Shown here: positions 26,217 to 34,868 of the stretch, piece after piece | Layout of the letters: each line of letters begins with the position of its first letter | How positions within the stretch are numbered: position 1 is the first letter of the stretch | NCBI GenBank assembly: GCA_052390495.1 | Contig: JBQTGW010000002.1 | Coordinates: forward strand, 1 to 64,000 | Source of the DNA: GCA-003244245 sp052390495 | Lineage (GTDB): Bacteria > Actinomycetota > Actinomycetes > Mycobacteriales > Pseudonocardiaceae | Length of the DNA: 64,000 nt | Reading direction: 5' to 3' | The notes under the pieces: generated by a model | The model's input: the letters and a program-made list of their open reading frames with translations, nothing else | Told to the model about the DNA's origin: nothing | Database searches by the model: none | Position numbers and translations under genes: made by a program

Positions 26217-27548
26217 TCAGCGCTCGACGGGCGCTAACTCGTGGAACGGTGTGACCAGCCCGGCGCGAACCACCCGCCGGGTGTCGCGTCGGCGTCGGAC
26301 GAACTGGCCGACGGCCAGCACGCCGTACAGCACCGACATCACGATGATCACGAGACGGTTGGCCTCGGCGGACAGCGTGATGCTGGCCAGAAACTGCACC
26401 GAGAACAGCACGAACAGGGTGACCGCACCGGAGACTGTCATGCCGAGGTTGACCAGGATGCTCACCGCGAACAGCGACTGCGCCGCAGTGATCAACAGCT
26501 CGAAGCGCTGGTTGGTGTCCAGCGGCAGCCCGTCGGTGGTGGTCGCGGAGATCGCGAACACGATCGGGATCGTGCCGACCAGCAGCGTCCACTGGTTGAC
26601 CTTGCTGGACAGTAGCGTACCCAGCGCGTGCGAGGCCTTGAGCCGCAGTGCGTACAGGCAGGCAACGATCAGCTCAGGGGATTCGCTGGCCAGCGGCGCG
26701 ACCCACTGCACAAGCAGGAACTCGTCGACGCCGAGCTGCCCGCCGCTGGCGACCAGTTCTTCAGCGAAATGTTCGGCGGTTAGCAGGATGAACAGCCCGG
26801 CGACGGCGAACATGGCGATCACTAATCCGCGCCGCCGCTTGCGGGGCTTGCGGCCCACCCACTTCGCCACACCGGCCAGATCCGGAGGTTCGGCAGGCGC
26901 AGTGGACAGCCGCCAGGCATAGGCGGCAAAGATCGCGACGAGCACCGCGGCGTCCAGCAGGCTGAGCGTGGTGCGCAATGGCAGGGTCAGCGAGTACAGG
27001 GTGGCGATGCCGAGGAACACCACCTCGACCGACATCGGAGGCGCCAGGGTGACCCGGCCGGGATGCGCGGACGGGCTGTCCTGGCCGCCGGCGCGGAGTG
27101 CTCGCCGCGCCGCGAGGCTGGCCACCAACAGCACCAGCGGCCAGCCGACCCCAACCAGCACCCGGTTCGCGCCGGTCATGTTCGCCAGCGCCAGCGAGCA
27201 CGCGTTGATGCCATCCGGCTCAGCCACGCACGTCCCGGTGTCCTCGTACACCTGGCCGGCCTGGTAGGTGAACACGAAGTCCACGGCGTACTCCGGCAGC
27301 ACCGCGAGCAGGGCCAGCAGGGCGATGGCAAGCCCGGCACTGATGTCAACCTGCGCGGCCTCAGCGGCCCAGGACAACACGAATGCCGCACCGATGATCG
27401 CGATGCCGAACACCAGTGCGGCCAGCGGTGCAGCCAGCTCAGGATGCGGCCAGCCGAGGTAGGCAGCGGCACCGAGATAGACGCCGGGCAGCGCGACTAT
27501 TACCGCGAGCGGAAACTGGGCGGGAAACCTCCGGTGGTCGTCAGCCAA
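26217..27548 (-). CDS. Sodium/calcium exchanger-family membrane protein
   Basis: 443 aa with ~11 transmembrane helices. The two inverted alpha repeats of the CaCA superfamily are visible: ALLAVLPEYAVDFVFTYQAG (first, with an acidic residue in P-E-Y) and WVAPLASESPELIVACLYAL (second, S-E-S-P-E). A central cytoplasmic loop is rich in basic residues (GRKPRKRRRG). It likely exchanges Ca2+ or another cation for H+ or Na+. It converges with leuA. Confidence 0.85.
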   Translation of the reverse strand: MADDHRRFPAQFPLAVIVALPGVYLGAAAYLGWPHPELAAPLAALVFGIAIIGAAFVLSWAAEAAQVDISAGLAIALLALLAVLPEYAVDFVFTYQAGQVYEDTGTCVAEPDGINACSLALANMTGANRVLVGVGWPLVLLVASLAARRALRAGGQDSPSAHPGRVTLAPPMSVEVVFLGIATLYSLTLPLRTTLSLLDAAVLVAIFAAYAWRLSTAPAEPPDLAGVAKWVGRKPRKRRRGLVIAMFAVAGLFILLTAEHFAEELVASGGQLGVDEFLLVQWVAPLASESPELIVACLYALRLKASHALGTLLSSKVNQWTLLVGTIPIVFAISATTTDGLPLDTNQRFELLITAAQSLFAVSILVNLGMTVSGAVTLFVLFSVQFLASITLSAEANRLVIIVMSVLYGVLAVGQFVRRRRDTRRVVRAGLVTPFHELAPVER

Positions 27549-27782
27549 TGTCGCCCTTTCACCGCTGTTATGTTCCCGCCGAGGTGCTCGCCGAGCGCCG
27601 ATCCCACCCTGACTACCCCGTGTCGGCGCTGGGCAATCCCCGATCGGTGGGGGGGCTTACCGACCGGTAGCGATCAGTCCTCACCGAGCGCACAGTGAGG
27701 ATAGAGCGGATCCGCGTCACCTGGTGCAGAGATCTGGCAGTTTGTATTACCAGACCGACGAACCGATGAGGACCCCCACCGG

Positions 27783-28487
27783 ATGAGCCAGCCCCAGGAG
27801 ATGCTTACGACGCTGGGGTTCATGGCGGGCGCGTCGCTCCCGCTGTTGGCAGGCGCGGTCGCAGGGTTGCTCTGGCATCCCCCGCGGCGGCTGATCGGCG
27901 TCGCGTTGGCCTTCGCTGCCGGCGCGCTCATCTCCGCGGTGTCATTCGACCTGTTCGAGGAGAGCTACAGCTCGGGTGGCGCGCTGCGGACGGGACTCGG
28001 CTTCGTGGCAGGGGCAGCCGTGTTCGTCGTCTTGAACGCGCTGCTCGACCGGGTCACGGCCGTCAACCCGACCGGGTTCGCGCTGCTGGCCGCCGTCACA
28101 CTCGACGGGGTACCGGAGAACACCGCCCTGGGCGTATCCCTCAACACAGGAGGCAGCCTGGCATTGCTCGTGGCCGTGTTCGCGAGCAACTTCCCGGAGG
28201 CGCTCGCGGGGGCGACGAGTATGCGCCAGCAAGGTCTGTCCCGAGGTGCGGTGGTGGCGCTGTGGGCCGGTGCGACGGTCCTGCTCGGTGCCGCGGTCCT
28301 GGTCGGCCGGTTGGTCTTCGCCGGTGCGTCGCCCGAGCAGCTGGCCTTGCCCCTGGCGTTCGCGGGCGGCGCGGTGCTGGCCTCAGTGATCGACACGCTC
28401 GCGCCCGAAGCATTCGGCGATGGTGGACCGTTCGTGGCGCTGGCCAGCGCCGCCGGGTTCTTCACCGCGTTCGTCCTGAGTGCATGA
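27783..28487 (+). CDS. ZIP-family-like metal transporter
   Basis: 234 aa, about seven transmembrane helices. The ZIP hallmark is in helix 4-5: TLDGVPENTALGVSL followed by VFASNFPEALAGATSM, with D-x-x-P-E and N-x-P-E as metal ligands (family usual H-x-x-P-E-G; His is replaced by Asp here). SFDLFEESYSSGGAL gives further acidic residues. ATG 27783 follows GAGGA. It is expected to move divalent cations; specificity cannot be read. Confidence 0.8.
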   Translation: MSQPQEMLTTLGFMAGASLPLLAGAVAGLLWHPPRRLIGVALAFAAGALISAVSFDLFEESYSSGGALRTGLGFVAGAAVFVVLNALLDRVTAVNPTGFALLAAVTLDGVPENTALGVSLNTGGSLALLVAVFASNFPEALAGATSMRQQGLSRGAVVALWAGATVLLGAAVLVGRLVFAGASPEQLALPLAFAGGAVLASVIDTLAPEAFGDGGPFVALASAAGFFTAFVLSA

Positions 28488-28541
28488 GTGGACATCCCGC
28501 CCGCACGATTGTCGACGGGCGAGTTCGGGTAGGTAACTGGC

Positions 28542-29000
28542 ATGAAGCGGATCGCGGCACAGGCACTGATCGACGACTGCGATGTGCTGCTCATGGTCGG
28601 CACCAACTTCCCCTACACCAAGCACCTACCCAAACCAGGCACCGTGCGGGTGGTGCAGATCGATACCGAGCCGACGCGCCTGGGCGTGCGGCTGCCGGTC
28701 GAGGCGCCGGTGGTGGGCGATGCCGCCGAGTCCCTGATGGCGTTACTGCCGAGCCTGGAGCAACGCGACGACGCACATCTGAAGCGCTACCAGGCGAAGA
28801 TGACCAACTGGCGTGCGCAGATGGAGGCGCTGGAGAACCCCGACCGCACGCCGATCGCCCCGCAGTACGTCGCGGGACTGATCGACGACTTGGCCACCGA
28901 CTACGGGGCCAAAGTAAGTAAGCCGGGCGAGCTACCCGACGTGCTGCGCGCCGCACTCGCCCATAACGGTCCGGCACTGGTCGATGTGGATGTCGATCCG
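28542..29000 (+). pseudogene. Internally deleted thiamine-diphosphate enzyme (pyruvate oxidase/dehydrogenase type)
   Basis: The central FAD/TPP-enzyme domain is recognisable: ALIDDCDVLLMVGTNFPYTK, VRVVQIDTEPTRLGVRLPVE, VVGDAAESLMALLP. The sequence then jumps from GLIDDLATDYGAK straight to GELPDVLRAALAHNGPALVD and VDVDP, which belong at the C-terminus of the TPP domain. Both the N-terminal PYR domain and the TPP-binding G-D-G core are deleted, so it is non-functional. A short tail VTLFKDRISQLRL-stop in another frame (to ~29041) may be a leftover of another gene. Confidence 0.75.
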
Positions 29001-29110
29001 TCACCCTGTTCAAGGACCGTATCTCCCAACTGCGCTTGTGACGGCTTTATCAGGGGGTATCTATCCTTTCGAGATGAATCAACAGCCCGTGAAAGGAGAA
29101 CCACGTCGTC

Positions 29111-29284
29111 ATGACCGCCACTCATCCCGTCCCACCCGGGCCCGATCCGACACCGGGCCCCCCAGGTCCGCCGCCGACCCCACCAGACCCGCTGCCGGTC
29201 CCCCCACCAGACCCGGTGCCGATCCCTCCGCCGGGCCCGCTGCCGAACCCCCCACCGGATCCGATACCGGCTCCCCCCATCTAG
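29111..29284 (+). CDS. Tiny proline-rich protein with PPDPxPxP repeats (57 aa)
   Basis: ATG 29111 follows AAAGGAG (12 nt). Just over half of the residues are proline, arranged as PPDPLPVP, PPDPVPIP, PPGPLPNP, PPDPIPAP and ending PI. The frame starts MTATHPVPPGPDPTPGPPGP. Regular alternation in one frame only, a ribosome site and a clean stop argue for a real gene, though GC-rich DNA favours Pro codons. It would form a polyproline II rod with no signal peptide. Confidence 0.5.
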   Translation: MTATHPVPPGPDPTPGPPGPPPTPPDPLPVPPPDPVPIPPPGPLPNPPPDPIPAPPI

Positions 29285-29285
29285 C

Positions 29286-29441
29286 TCATCCCTCCCGAGT
29301 CGTCGCGCTCTCGTCATCGACCGAGTCGTCGAGCTCTTTCAGCGGGGTCGCGGCGAGGGGACGGTCCATGTCGGCCTGGTCGAGAGCGAGTAGCAGGTCT
29401 TGCGGGCGGTCGGCTCCACCGGGGTGGACACCGTGACGCAC
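29286..29441 (-). CDS. Small acidic protein coupled to the ABC ATPase gene (51 aa)
   Basis: GTG at 29441 directly follows the TGA (29442-29444) of the ABC ATPase gene, allowing translational coupling. The peptide contains PQDLLLALDQADMDRPLAAT and an acidic end (LKELDDSVDDESATTREG). The amphipathic, low-Arg composition looks more like a real protein than frame noise. It could be a C-terminal module or a peptide cofactor of the transporter; no family is known. Confidence 0.4.
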   Translation of the reverse strand: MRHGVHPGGADRPQDLLLALDQADMDRPLAATPLKELDDSVDDESATTREG

Positions 29442-31550
29442 TCATATGCTCGCAGCACCGTTCCTGCGCTCAGGACCCAGGGACCGGCGGGCTTCGATGT
29501 CCTCGGCCCCGATGTCTTCAACCCAGTGGCAGGCGACACGGTGACCGGGCTGCACCTCCCGCAATGCGGGGCGCTCGTCGTCGCACCGGATCGGCCGGCG
29601 CCACGGGCACCGGGTGTGAAACCGGCAGCCCGAAGGCGGCGCCGCGGGGGAGGGCAGGTCCCCGGTGAGCAGGATCCGCTCTCGGCTGTCCTCCACCGCC
29701 GGGTCCGGGATGGGCACCGCAGAGAGCAGCGCCTTGGTGTACGGGTGCAGTGGCGCGGTGTAGAGCTCGTCGGAATCGGCTTCCTCGACGATCCCGCCCA
29801 GGTACATCACCCCGACCCGGTCCGCCATCTGCCGCACCACCGCCAGGTCGTGCGCGATCAGCAGGTAGGTCAGCCCGAACTCCTCCTGCAGGTCCCCAAG
29901 TAGGTTGATCACCTGGGCCTGCACAGACACGTCCAGCGCGGACACCGGCTCGTCGGCGATTATCAGGTCGGGTTCGACGGTCAGTGCCCTGGCGATGCCG
30001 ATGCGCTGGCGCTGGCCGCCGGAGAACTCGTGCGGATAGCGACGCAGTGCGCTCGGCGAGAGCCCCACCGCGTCGAGTAACGTCCGCAGCCGGGCCGAGG
30101 TGGTGTCCCGGCCACGATCCAGGCCGTGCGCCCGGAGGCCCTCGACCAGCAGTGACTCCACCGATTGGCGAGGATCCAGAGCGGCCAGTGGGTCCTGGAA
30201 CACCATCTGCATCCGCCGCCGCATCCGGCGCAACGGCTCGCCGGCCACGGTGGACAGGTCCGTACCGCCGAAGACCACTCGCCCGCCGGTGGGCTCGACC
30301 AGCCGCAACAGCGCACGCCCCAGCGTCGATTTCCCACAGCCGGACTCGCCGACCAACCCGTAAGTCTCCCCTCGCCGAATAACCAGATCCACCCCATCCA
30401 CCGCATACACGTACCCGACCGTCCGGTCCAATACCACCCCCCGCTTAATCGGAAACCACACCCGCAACCCCTCCACCAAAACCAACACCTCCCCCGCATT
30501 CAGCGGGCTCGGCGGGGTCTGCGGAGCCGGATTACCCCGCTGAGCCCGCTGAACGGGGTGAGGGATCAGGGACTTGTGGGGAGGCAGGGGGTTGTGGCAG
30601 CGCAGGGAGCGGGGGGGTTCCTGCAGGGTGGGGGTTTGCTGGGTGCATACCTCGAGGACCCGGGGGCAGCGGGGGGCGAAGGCGCAGCCTTGGGTCCAGG
30701 GGATGTTGTCGGCCACGGAGCCACGGATCGGTTCCAGGCGCTGACCGCGGGCCATGTTCAGGCGAGGGGTCGACGCCAGCAGGCCGACGGTGTAGGGGTG
30801 GCGAGGTTCCCGCAGCAGCGGGTGCCGAGCGCCCCGCTCGACGATCCGCCCGTCATAGAGCACGACGACCTCGTCACACAACCCCGCGACCACCCCAAGA
30901 TCGTGAGTGATCATGATCAGCGCGGTGCCCGTTTCGGTGACCAACTCGCGGAGCAGCGCCAGGATCTGGGCCTGGATGGTGACGTCCAATGCGGTGGTCG
31001 GCTCGTCGGCGATGAGCAGCCGGGGGCGGCAGGCCAGCGCCATCGCGATCAGCGCGCGCTGCCGCATACCGCCGGAGAGCTGGTGCGGGTATTCGTCGAG
31101 GCGCCGCTGTGGATCCGGGATGCCGACCCGGGTGAGCAGCTGTGCGGCCTGCGTCCTGGCCTGGGCCCGGGGCTGGCCGCGGTGCCGCTCGAGCACCTCG
31201 CTGACCTGCAGGCCGATCGGCACCACGGGGTTCAGCGAGGACAGCGGATCCTGGAACACCATGCCCAGATCCCGTCCACGCCGCTCCTGCATCGCCCGCT
31301 CGGGCAGGCCCAGCAGGTCGGTGCCCTCCAAGAGCACCGACCCACCGACCTGAACGCCCCGGCGGGGCAACAACCCCATGATCGCCAGCGCGGTCACCGA
31401 CTTGCCACACCCTGACTCGCCGACCAGTCCGAGAGTCCGGCCGGGCTCCACAGTGAAGCTCACTCCGTCCACCGCGACCGTCGGCCGCTCACCCCGCCGC
31501 TGGAAGACCACCGAGAGATCCTCGACGTCGAGGAGACGTGACGTGTTCAG
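29442..31550 (-). CDS. Fused peptide/nickel-type ABC transporter ATPase (DppD-DppF in one chain)
   Basis: ~702 aa. Two complete ATPase modules: Walker A GLVGESGCGKS, signature LSGGMRQRALIAMAL, Walker B LLIADEPTTALD; then GLVGESGCGKSTLGRALLR, FSGGQRQRIGIARAL, LIIADEPVSALD. Each is followed by the oligopeptide-transporter C-terminal Cys region (GCAFAPRCPRVLEVC; GCRFHTRCPWRRPIRC). An in-frame GTG lies at 31511, but the first strand (LLDVEDLSVVFQRRG) needs the CTG at 31550, which overlaps the upstream TGA (CTGA) and has GGAG before it. It should energise the permeases encoded at 34.9-36.8 kb. Confidence 0.92.
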   Translation of the reverse strand: MNTSRLLDVEDLSVVFQRRGERPTVAVDGVSFTVEPGRTLGLVGESGCGKSVTALAIMGLLPRRGVQVGGSVLLEGTDLLGLPERAMQERRGRDLGMVFQDPLSSLNPVVPIGLQVSEVLERHRGQPRAQARTQAAQLLTRVGIPDPQRRLDEYPHQLSGGMRQRALIAMALACRPRLLIADEPTTALDVTIQAQILALLRELVTETGTALIMITHDLGVVAGLCDEVVVLYDGRIVERGARHPLLREPRHPYTVGLLASTPRLNMARGQRLEPIRGSVADNIPWTQGCAFAPRCPRVLEVCTQQTPTLQEPPRSLRCHNPLPPHKSLIPHPVQRAQRGNPAPQTPPSPLNAGEVLVLVEGLRVWFPIKRGVVLDRTVGYVYAVDGVDLVIRRGETYGLVGESGCGKSTLGRALLRLVEPTGGRVVFGGTDLSTVAGEPLRRMRRRMQMVFQDPLAALDPRQSVESLLVEGLRAHGLDRGRDTTSARLRTLLDAVGLSPSALRRYPHEFSGGQRQRIGIARALTVEPDLIIADEPVSALDVSVQAQVINLLGDLQEEFGLTYLLIAHDLAVVRQMADRVGVMYLGGIVEEADSDELYTAPLHPYTKALLSAVPIPDPAVEDSRERILLTGDLPSPAAPPSGCRFHTRCPWRRPIRCDDERPALREVQPGHRVACHWVEDIGAEDIEARRSLGPERRNGAASI

Positions 31551-32089
31551 CTGCTTCTCCGTGGGTTGAAGATCGCATTAGCCGTGCGCACGCGTAGCTC
31601 CTCCAGGGTGTCGCCCTGCTGGCGGGCCCGGGCCAGCAGCTCGTCGAGCCGCTCCGCATCGAGACGGCGGTCGTGGTCCGCCAGTCCGCGCAAGGTACGC
31701 CACGCCGCCGCCTTGCCCTCCACCCCGAGCCGCAGCGCCTCCAGTTCGACCAGCAGGCTCAGCGGGGATCGGCGTAGCACATAGCCGTTGAGCTTGAGAC
31801 GCCCCACCTTTTCCGCCGCCCAGGCCAGGTAGGACTTCACCCGCCGGACCGGGACGTCGAGCGCGGCCATCATGTCAAGCAACGCGACCCGATCATTGAC
31901 GATCTCAGCCGTCAACCGCTCCAGTACTTCGCCGACGCCCGAGCCGCGCTGGGACCGTGCCGCCCGGCGAACCAGCTCGATCCCACCGGTCGCGCCGGCG
32001 AAGTGGTCGTTGAGGTAAATGCCGAGCAGGTCCGGCTCCGAGTGAGCCCTGCCTGTGACGCTGCCTCGTACCCGATCGAATGTCGCCAT
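31547..32089 (-). CDS. Conserved hypothetical helical protein, coupled to the ABC ATPase
   Basis: 180 aa from ATG 32089 with GGGAGG upstream. Starting MATFDRVRGSVTGRAHSEPD, it is almost all helical, with paired long helices (GIYLNDHFAGATGGIELVRR; RLTAEIVNDRVALLDMMAAL; LVELEALRLGVEGKAAAWRT) suggesting a four-helix bundle of ferritin-like or DUF892-like type, but no metal-ligand E-x-x-H pairs are seen. It overlaps the ATPase gene by 4 bp, so the two are translationally coupled. Role unknown. Confidence 0.75.
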   Translation of the reverse strand: MATFDRVRGSVTGRAHSEPDLLGIYLNDHFAGATGGIELVRRAARSQRGSGVGEVLERLTAEIVNDRVALLDMMAALDVPVRRVKSYLAWAAEKVGRLKLNGYVLRRSPLSLLVELEALRLGVEGKAAAWRTLRGLADHDRRLDAERLDELLARARQQGDTLEELRVRTANAIFNPRRSS

Positions 32090-32164
32090 GATGCCTCCCT
32101 GCCGGAACGGTCTGTGCTGTCTTCGCATACCCGGTGCAGGTCGGATCCATGCCCGCTCGGCCGC

Positions 32165-32324
32165 GCTCGCCCCGATCGTCCACTGGCTGACCGGCCACCG
32201 GGTGCCACGGGCCGTCGCCGCGCTGCTGGCAGTCCTCAGCCTGCTGGTGGTGGTCGGTGGGCTGATCGCCGCTGTGGCTTTTGTGCGCGAGCGTCGCACC
32301 GCCGCCAACGTCGTGTTCGCTTAA
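32165..32324 (+). pseudogene. Fragment resembling the N-terminus of an AI-2E-type transporter
   Basis: The frame reads HWLTGHRVPRAVAALLAVLS and LLVVVGGLIAAVAFV before stopping at 32324. A basic R-x-P-R-A-x-A-A-L-L motif leading into a hydrophobic helix is typical of the second helix of AI-2E/PerM-family proteins. Nothing downstream continues the family; the interspersed repeat begins 9 bp later. Confidence 0.4.
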
Positions 32325-32332
32325 CGTCTAAC

Positions 32333-32520
32333 TACCGGTGGCCACGACGCTCTGATGTCGCCGAGTTCGACATCAGAGCTGCCGGAGGACGACGGACAGC
32401 TCTGATGTCGAACTCGGCGCACGTAGCGCTGTCACGTGCGGCAGTCGGCACAATTTCACCACTCAGGGGGGCGCGCAGGGCCTCCCGATTTTCTTCTTGA
32501 ACATCTGAGCCGTCAGGTGA
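32333..32520 (+). repeat. Interspersed ~190-bp repeat, copy A, with 22-bp perfect hairpin
   Basis: It matches 42942-43135 along most of its length (both begin TACCGGTGGCCACGA). Its core is a perfect 22-bp inverted repeat, 32359-32380 with 32398-32419, around a 17-nt loop. Copy B keeps the same stem with one wobble and one mismatch. No open frame. It lies between the AI-2E fragment and a DUF4383 gene. It may be a MITE-like element or a structured RNA. Confidence 0.75.
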
Positions 32521-32557
32521 AAAGCGGGGATGTCCCAGCTGAGGCAAATCCGGACGG

Positions 32558-33016
32558 CTAGCGTGCGATCTGACGGGCGGTTGCGGGCAGCAGGGCGCCC
32601 AGGGCGATCATGCCCACGCCCAGTGCCAGGTGAAGCCAGTTGTCCGCAGGGTTGAACGGTACGAAATTGGCCGCACTGCTCTCGTTGACGAGCAGGCCGT
32701 AGAGCCAGACCACCAGATAGACAATCCCACCGCCGACGAGGAAGAGCTTGGCGCCCGACGCTGTACGCGCCATCACGAGCCCGGCCACTCCGAAGGCCAG
32801 GTGCACGATGTTGTGCAGCACCGAGACCGCGAAGATCCCGAGCAGCAGAGCACCCGAGTCATGTCCGGCGAACATCAGCTGATCATGGTCGGCTGTTATC
32901 CCGGGAACGAATCCCAGGATGCCGACCAGCAGAAAGACCGCACCCACGGCTGCCGCCACCAGCTGGATCGGCGAGCGAGTGCCTGAGGGCGTGGAAGTGG
33001 TAGAAGTTCCGGCCAC
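32558..33016 (-). CDS. DUF4383 integral membrane protein
   Basis: 152 aa, four transmembrane helices (QLVAAAVGAVFLLVGILGFV; LLLGIFAVSVLHNIVHLAFG; LFLVGGGIVYLVVWLYGLLV; NWLHLALGVGMIALGALLPA). The DUF4383 signatures FxVSVLHNIVHLAFGVAG and ADNWLHLALG are clear, and the fit to the family is better than for the paralogue at 18986. The function of the family is unknown. Confidence 0.92.
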   Translation of the reverse strand: MAGTSTTSTPSGTRSPIQLVAAAVGAVFLLVGILGFVPGITADHDQLMFAGHDSGALLLGIFAVSVLHNIVHLAFGVAGLVMARTASGAKLFLVGGGIVYLVVWLYGLLVNESSAANFVPFNPADNWLHLALGVGMIALGALLPATARQIAR

Positions 33017-33149
33017 GAGGAATCACCTCAATCACTGTTGAAAACATCACTGTTGCTCGTCATTCGCAGCAGACCGGTCAGCGGTTCTCGGCTGAGAGGA
33101 TCATCACCCACGGCCTGCACGCCCATCGTCATACCCGCGTCGGTCGCTG

Positions 33150-34790
33150 TCAGGCGCGATGGAGCCCCGGCTTGCGGTCCTCGACGACGAAAGTCGCCCG
33201 TGTCTCGACGGGGGCGCCCGCCTGCTTGACGTAGGGCAGCACCCGGAAGTCCGCGGTCATCTCGTTGGGCGTGAATCGGGTGTGCACATAGCCACGGCGG
33301 TTGTTGTAGAAGCGAAGGTGCGGATTGTCGGCGAGGTAGGCCGCGGTGTTCGGCCGCGTCTCCGAGCCGTCACCGCCGGAGGTGATCGAACTCGATACCA
33401 GCTCGGTGCCCACCACTGGCGATGCGGGGTCGTCGAAGCGGTGCTTCACGTCAGCCGCCCAGTGGGCGTGCACGTCACCGGTGAGGACGACGACGTTGCG
33501 GGTCTTCGCCGCCACCCACGAGTCGACCACCCGGTCACGTGAGGCGGGGGCACCGTCCCAGGCATCAGGGTTGAACCCACGCCCCGGGCCGGGGGTGAAG
33601 TCGACCTGCGAGAAGAACACCTGCTGGCCGAGGACGTCCCAGCGGGCGCGGGTGTCCCTGAACCCATCAGCGATCCACCGTTCCTGCGCCGAGCCGGGCA
33701 GGGAACGCGCCGGATCGGCGCGCTCGGCGCAGTCGGTGTTGAACTCGTCGCCGCATGGCTGGTCGCTGCGGTACTGGCGGGTGTCGAGCATGTGGAACGT
33801 CGCCATCCGCCCCCAGCTCACCCGCCGGTAGAGCTGCATGTCGATGCCCTCCGGACGCTGTGCGCCGCGCAGGGGCATGTTCTCCCAGTAGGCGCGCAGC
33901 GCCGCCGCGCGGCGGGCAAGGAAGTCCGGCTGCGGAGTCTCGGGGTTCTCGTGGACCTCATCGGCCCAGTTGTTGTCCAGCTCGTGGTCGTCCCAGACGA
34001 CAAGCCACGGCGCGACCGCATGCGCGGCCTGGAGATCAGCGTCGGTCTTGTACTGGGCGTGCCGCTGCCGGTAGTTCGCGAGGGTCTCGATCTCCGGTCC
34101 GACGTGGTCGCGGACATTGCCGCCGGGAGCCACGTAGTCATCGGCGGTGTACTCGTACAGGTAATCGCCCAGGTGCAGCACCAGGTCCGGGTCCTCCTCG
34201 GCGAGGCGTGCGTACGCGGTGAAGAAACCGTGCTCGTACTGGGAACAGGACGTGAAGCACATGGTCAGCGGCCGCAGCTGCGACGCGGGCGGCGCGGTGC
34301 GGGTCCGGCCCGCCGGGGAGATCTCGGTGCCGACGCGGAACCGGTAGAAGTACTCCCGGCCCGGCTTCAGGCCGGCGAGCTCGACGTGCACGCTGTGGCC
34401 CAGCTCGGGCCCGGTGGTCTCCACCCCCCGGCGCACAACCTGCCCGAACCCCTCGTCAGCGGCCACCTCCCACTCGACGGTAGTGGTTCGCCCACCCATC
34501 CCACCGAGTCCGTCCTCGGCAAGCGGGTCGGTAGCCAGCCTCGTCCACAGCACCACGGCGTCCGATGCCGGCTCGCCGGACGCGACACCGAGGGTGAACG
34601 GGTTGCCGCGCGGTGCGCTCGGGGCGGCCCACGCCGTAGCGGTGAGCCCGGTGAGCGTCGAGCCAGGCACAGCCAGCAGAGCCCAGCCAGCCAGGCCGGC
34701 CCGTAACACACTGCGTCTACTCGGGACGCCGGAGAGAGCGGGCCGTGGGGTGATGGGGGCATCTGTAGTCACATTCAGTAGCTTCTGCAA
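33150..34790 (-). CDS. phoD: Secreted alkaline phosphatase/phosphodiesterase, PhoD family
   Basis: 546 aa. Tat signal with twin arginines (SRRSVLRAGLAGWALL) and cleavage near AWAAPSA. The PhoD N-terminal Ig-like domain (~55-160, FTLGVASGEPASDAVVLWTRL) precedes the metallophosphatase domain with metal ligands in CFTSCSQYEHG, LHLGDYLYEY, VVWDDHELDNNWADE and VLTGDVHAHWAADVKH. It releases phosphate from esters outside the cell. It lies 78 bp after the permease gene on the same strand. PhoD is commonly PhoP-controlled; no clear PHO box was seen. Confidence 0.95.
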   Translation of the reverse strand: MQKLLNVTTDAPITPRPALSGVPSRRSVLRAGLAGWALLAVPGSTLTGLTATAWAAPSAPRGNPFTLGVASGEPASDAVVLWTRLATDPLAEDGLGGMGGRTTTVEWEVAADEGFGQVVRRGVETTGPELGHSVHVELAGLKPGREYFYRFRVGTEISPAGRTRTAPPASQLRPLTMCFTSCSQYEHGFFTAYARLAEEDPDLVLHLGDYLYEYTADDYVAPGGNVRDHVGPEIETLANYRQRHAQYKTDADLQAAHAVAPWLVVWDDHELDNNWADEVHENPETPQPDFLARRAAALRAYWENMPLRGAQRPEGIDMQLYRRVSWGRMATFHMLDTRQYRSDQPCGDEFNTDCAERADPARSLPGSAQERWIADGFRDTRARWDVLGQQVFFSQVDFTPGPGRGFNPDAWDGAPASRDRVVDSWVAAKTRNVVVLTGDVHAHWAADVKHRFDDPASPVVGTELVSSSITSGGDGSETRPNTAAYLADNPHLRFYNNRRGYVHTRFTPNEMTADFRVLPYVKQAGAPVETRATFVVEDRKPGLHRA

Positions 34791-34868
34791 CCCGTTTGAG
34801 CTACGGATGGCACCAAAGGCACCGGCTGATGAACGGCGGACAAACCTTCGCCGTAGGAAAGGTTCCCC

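Noticed and set aside
33028..33132. 34-codon minus-strand frame between phoD and the DUF4383 gene
   Set aside because: The composition is plausible (GVQAVGDDPLSREPLTGLLR), but there is no ribosome site and it is too short to support without conservation.
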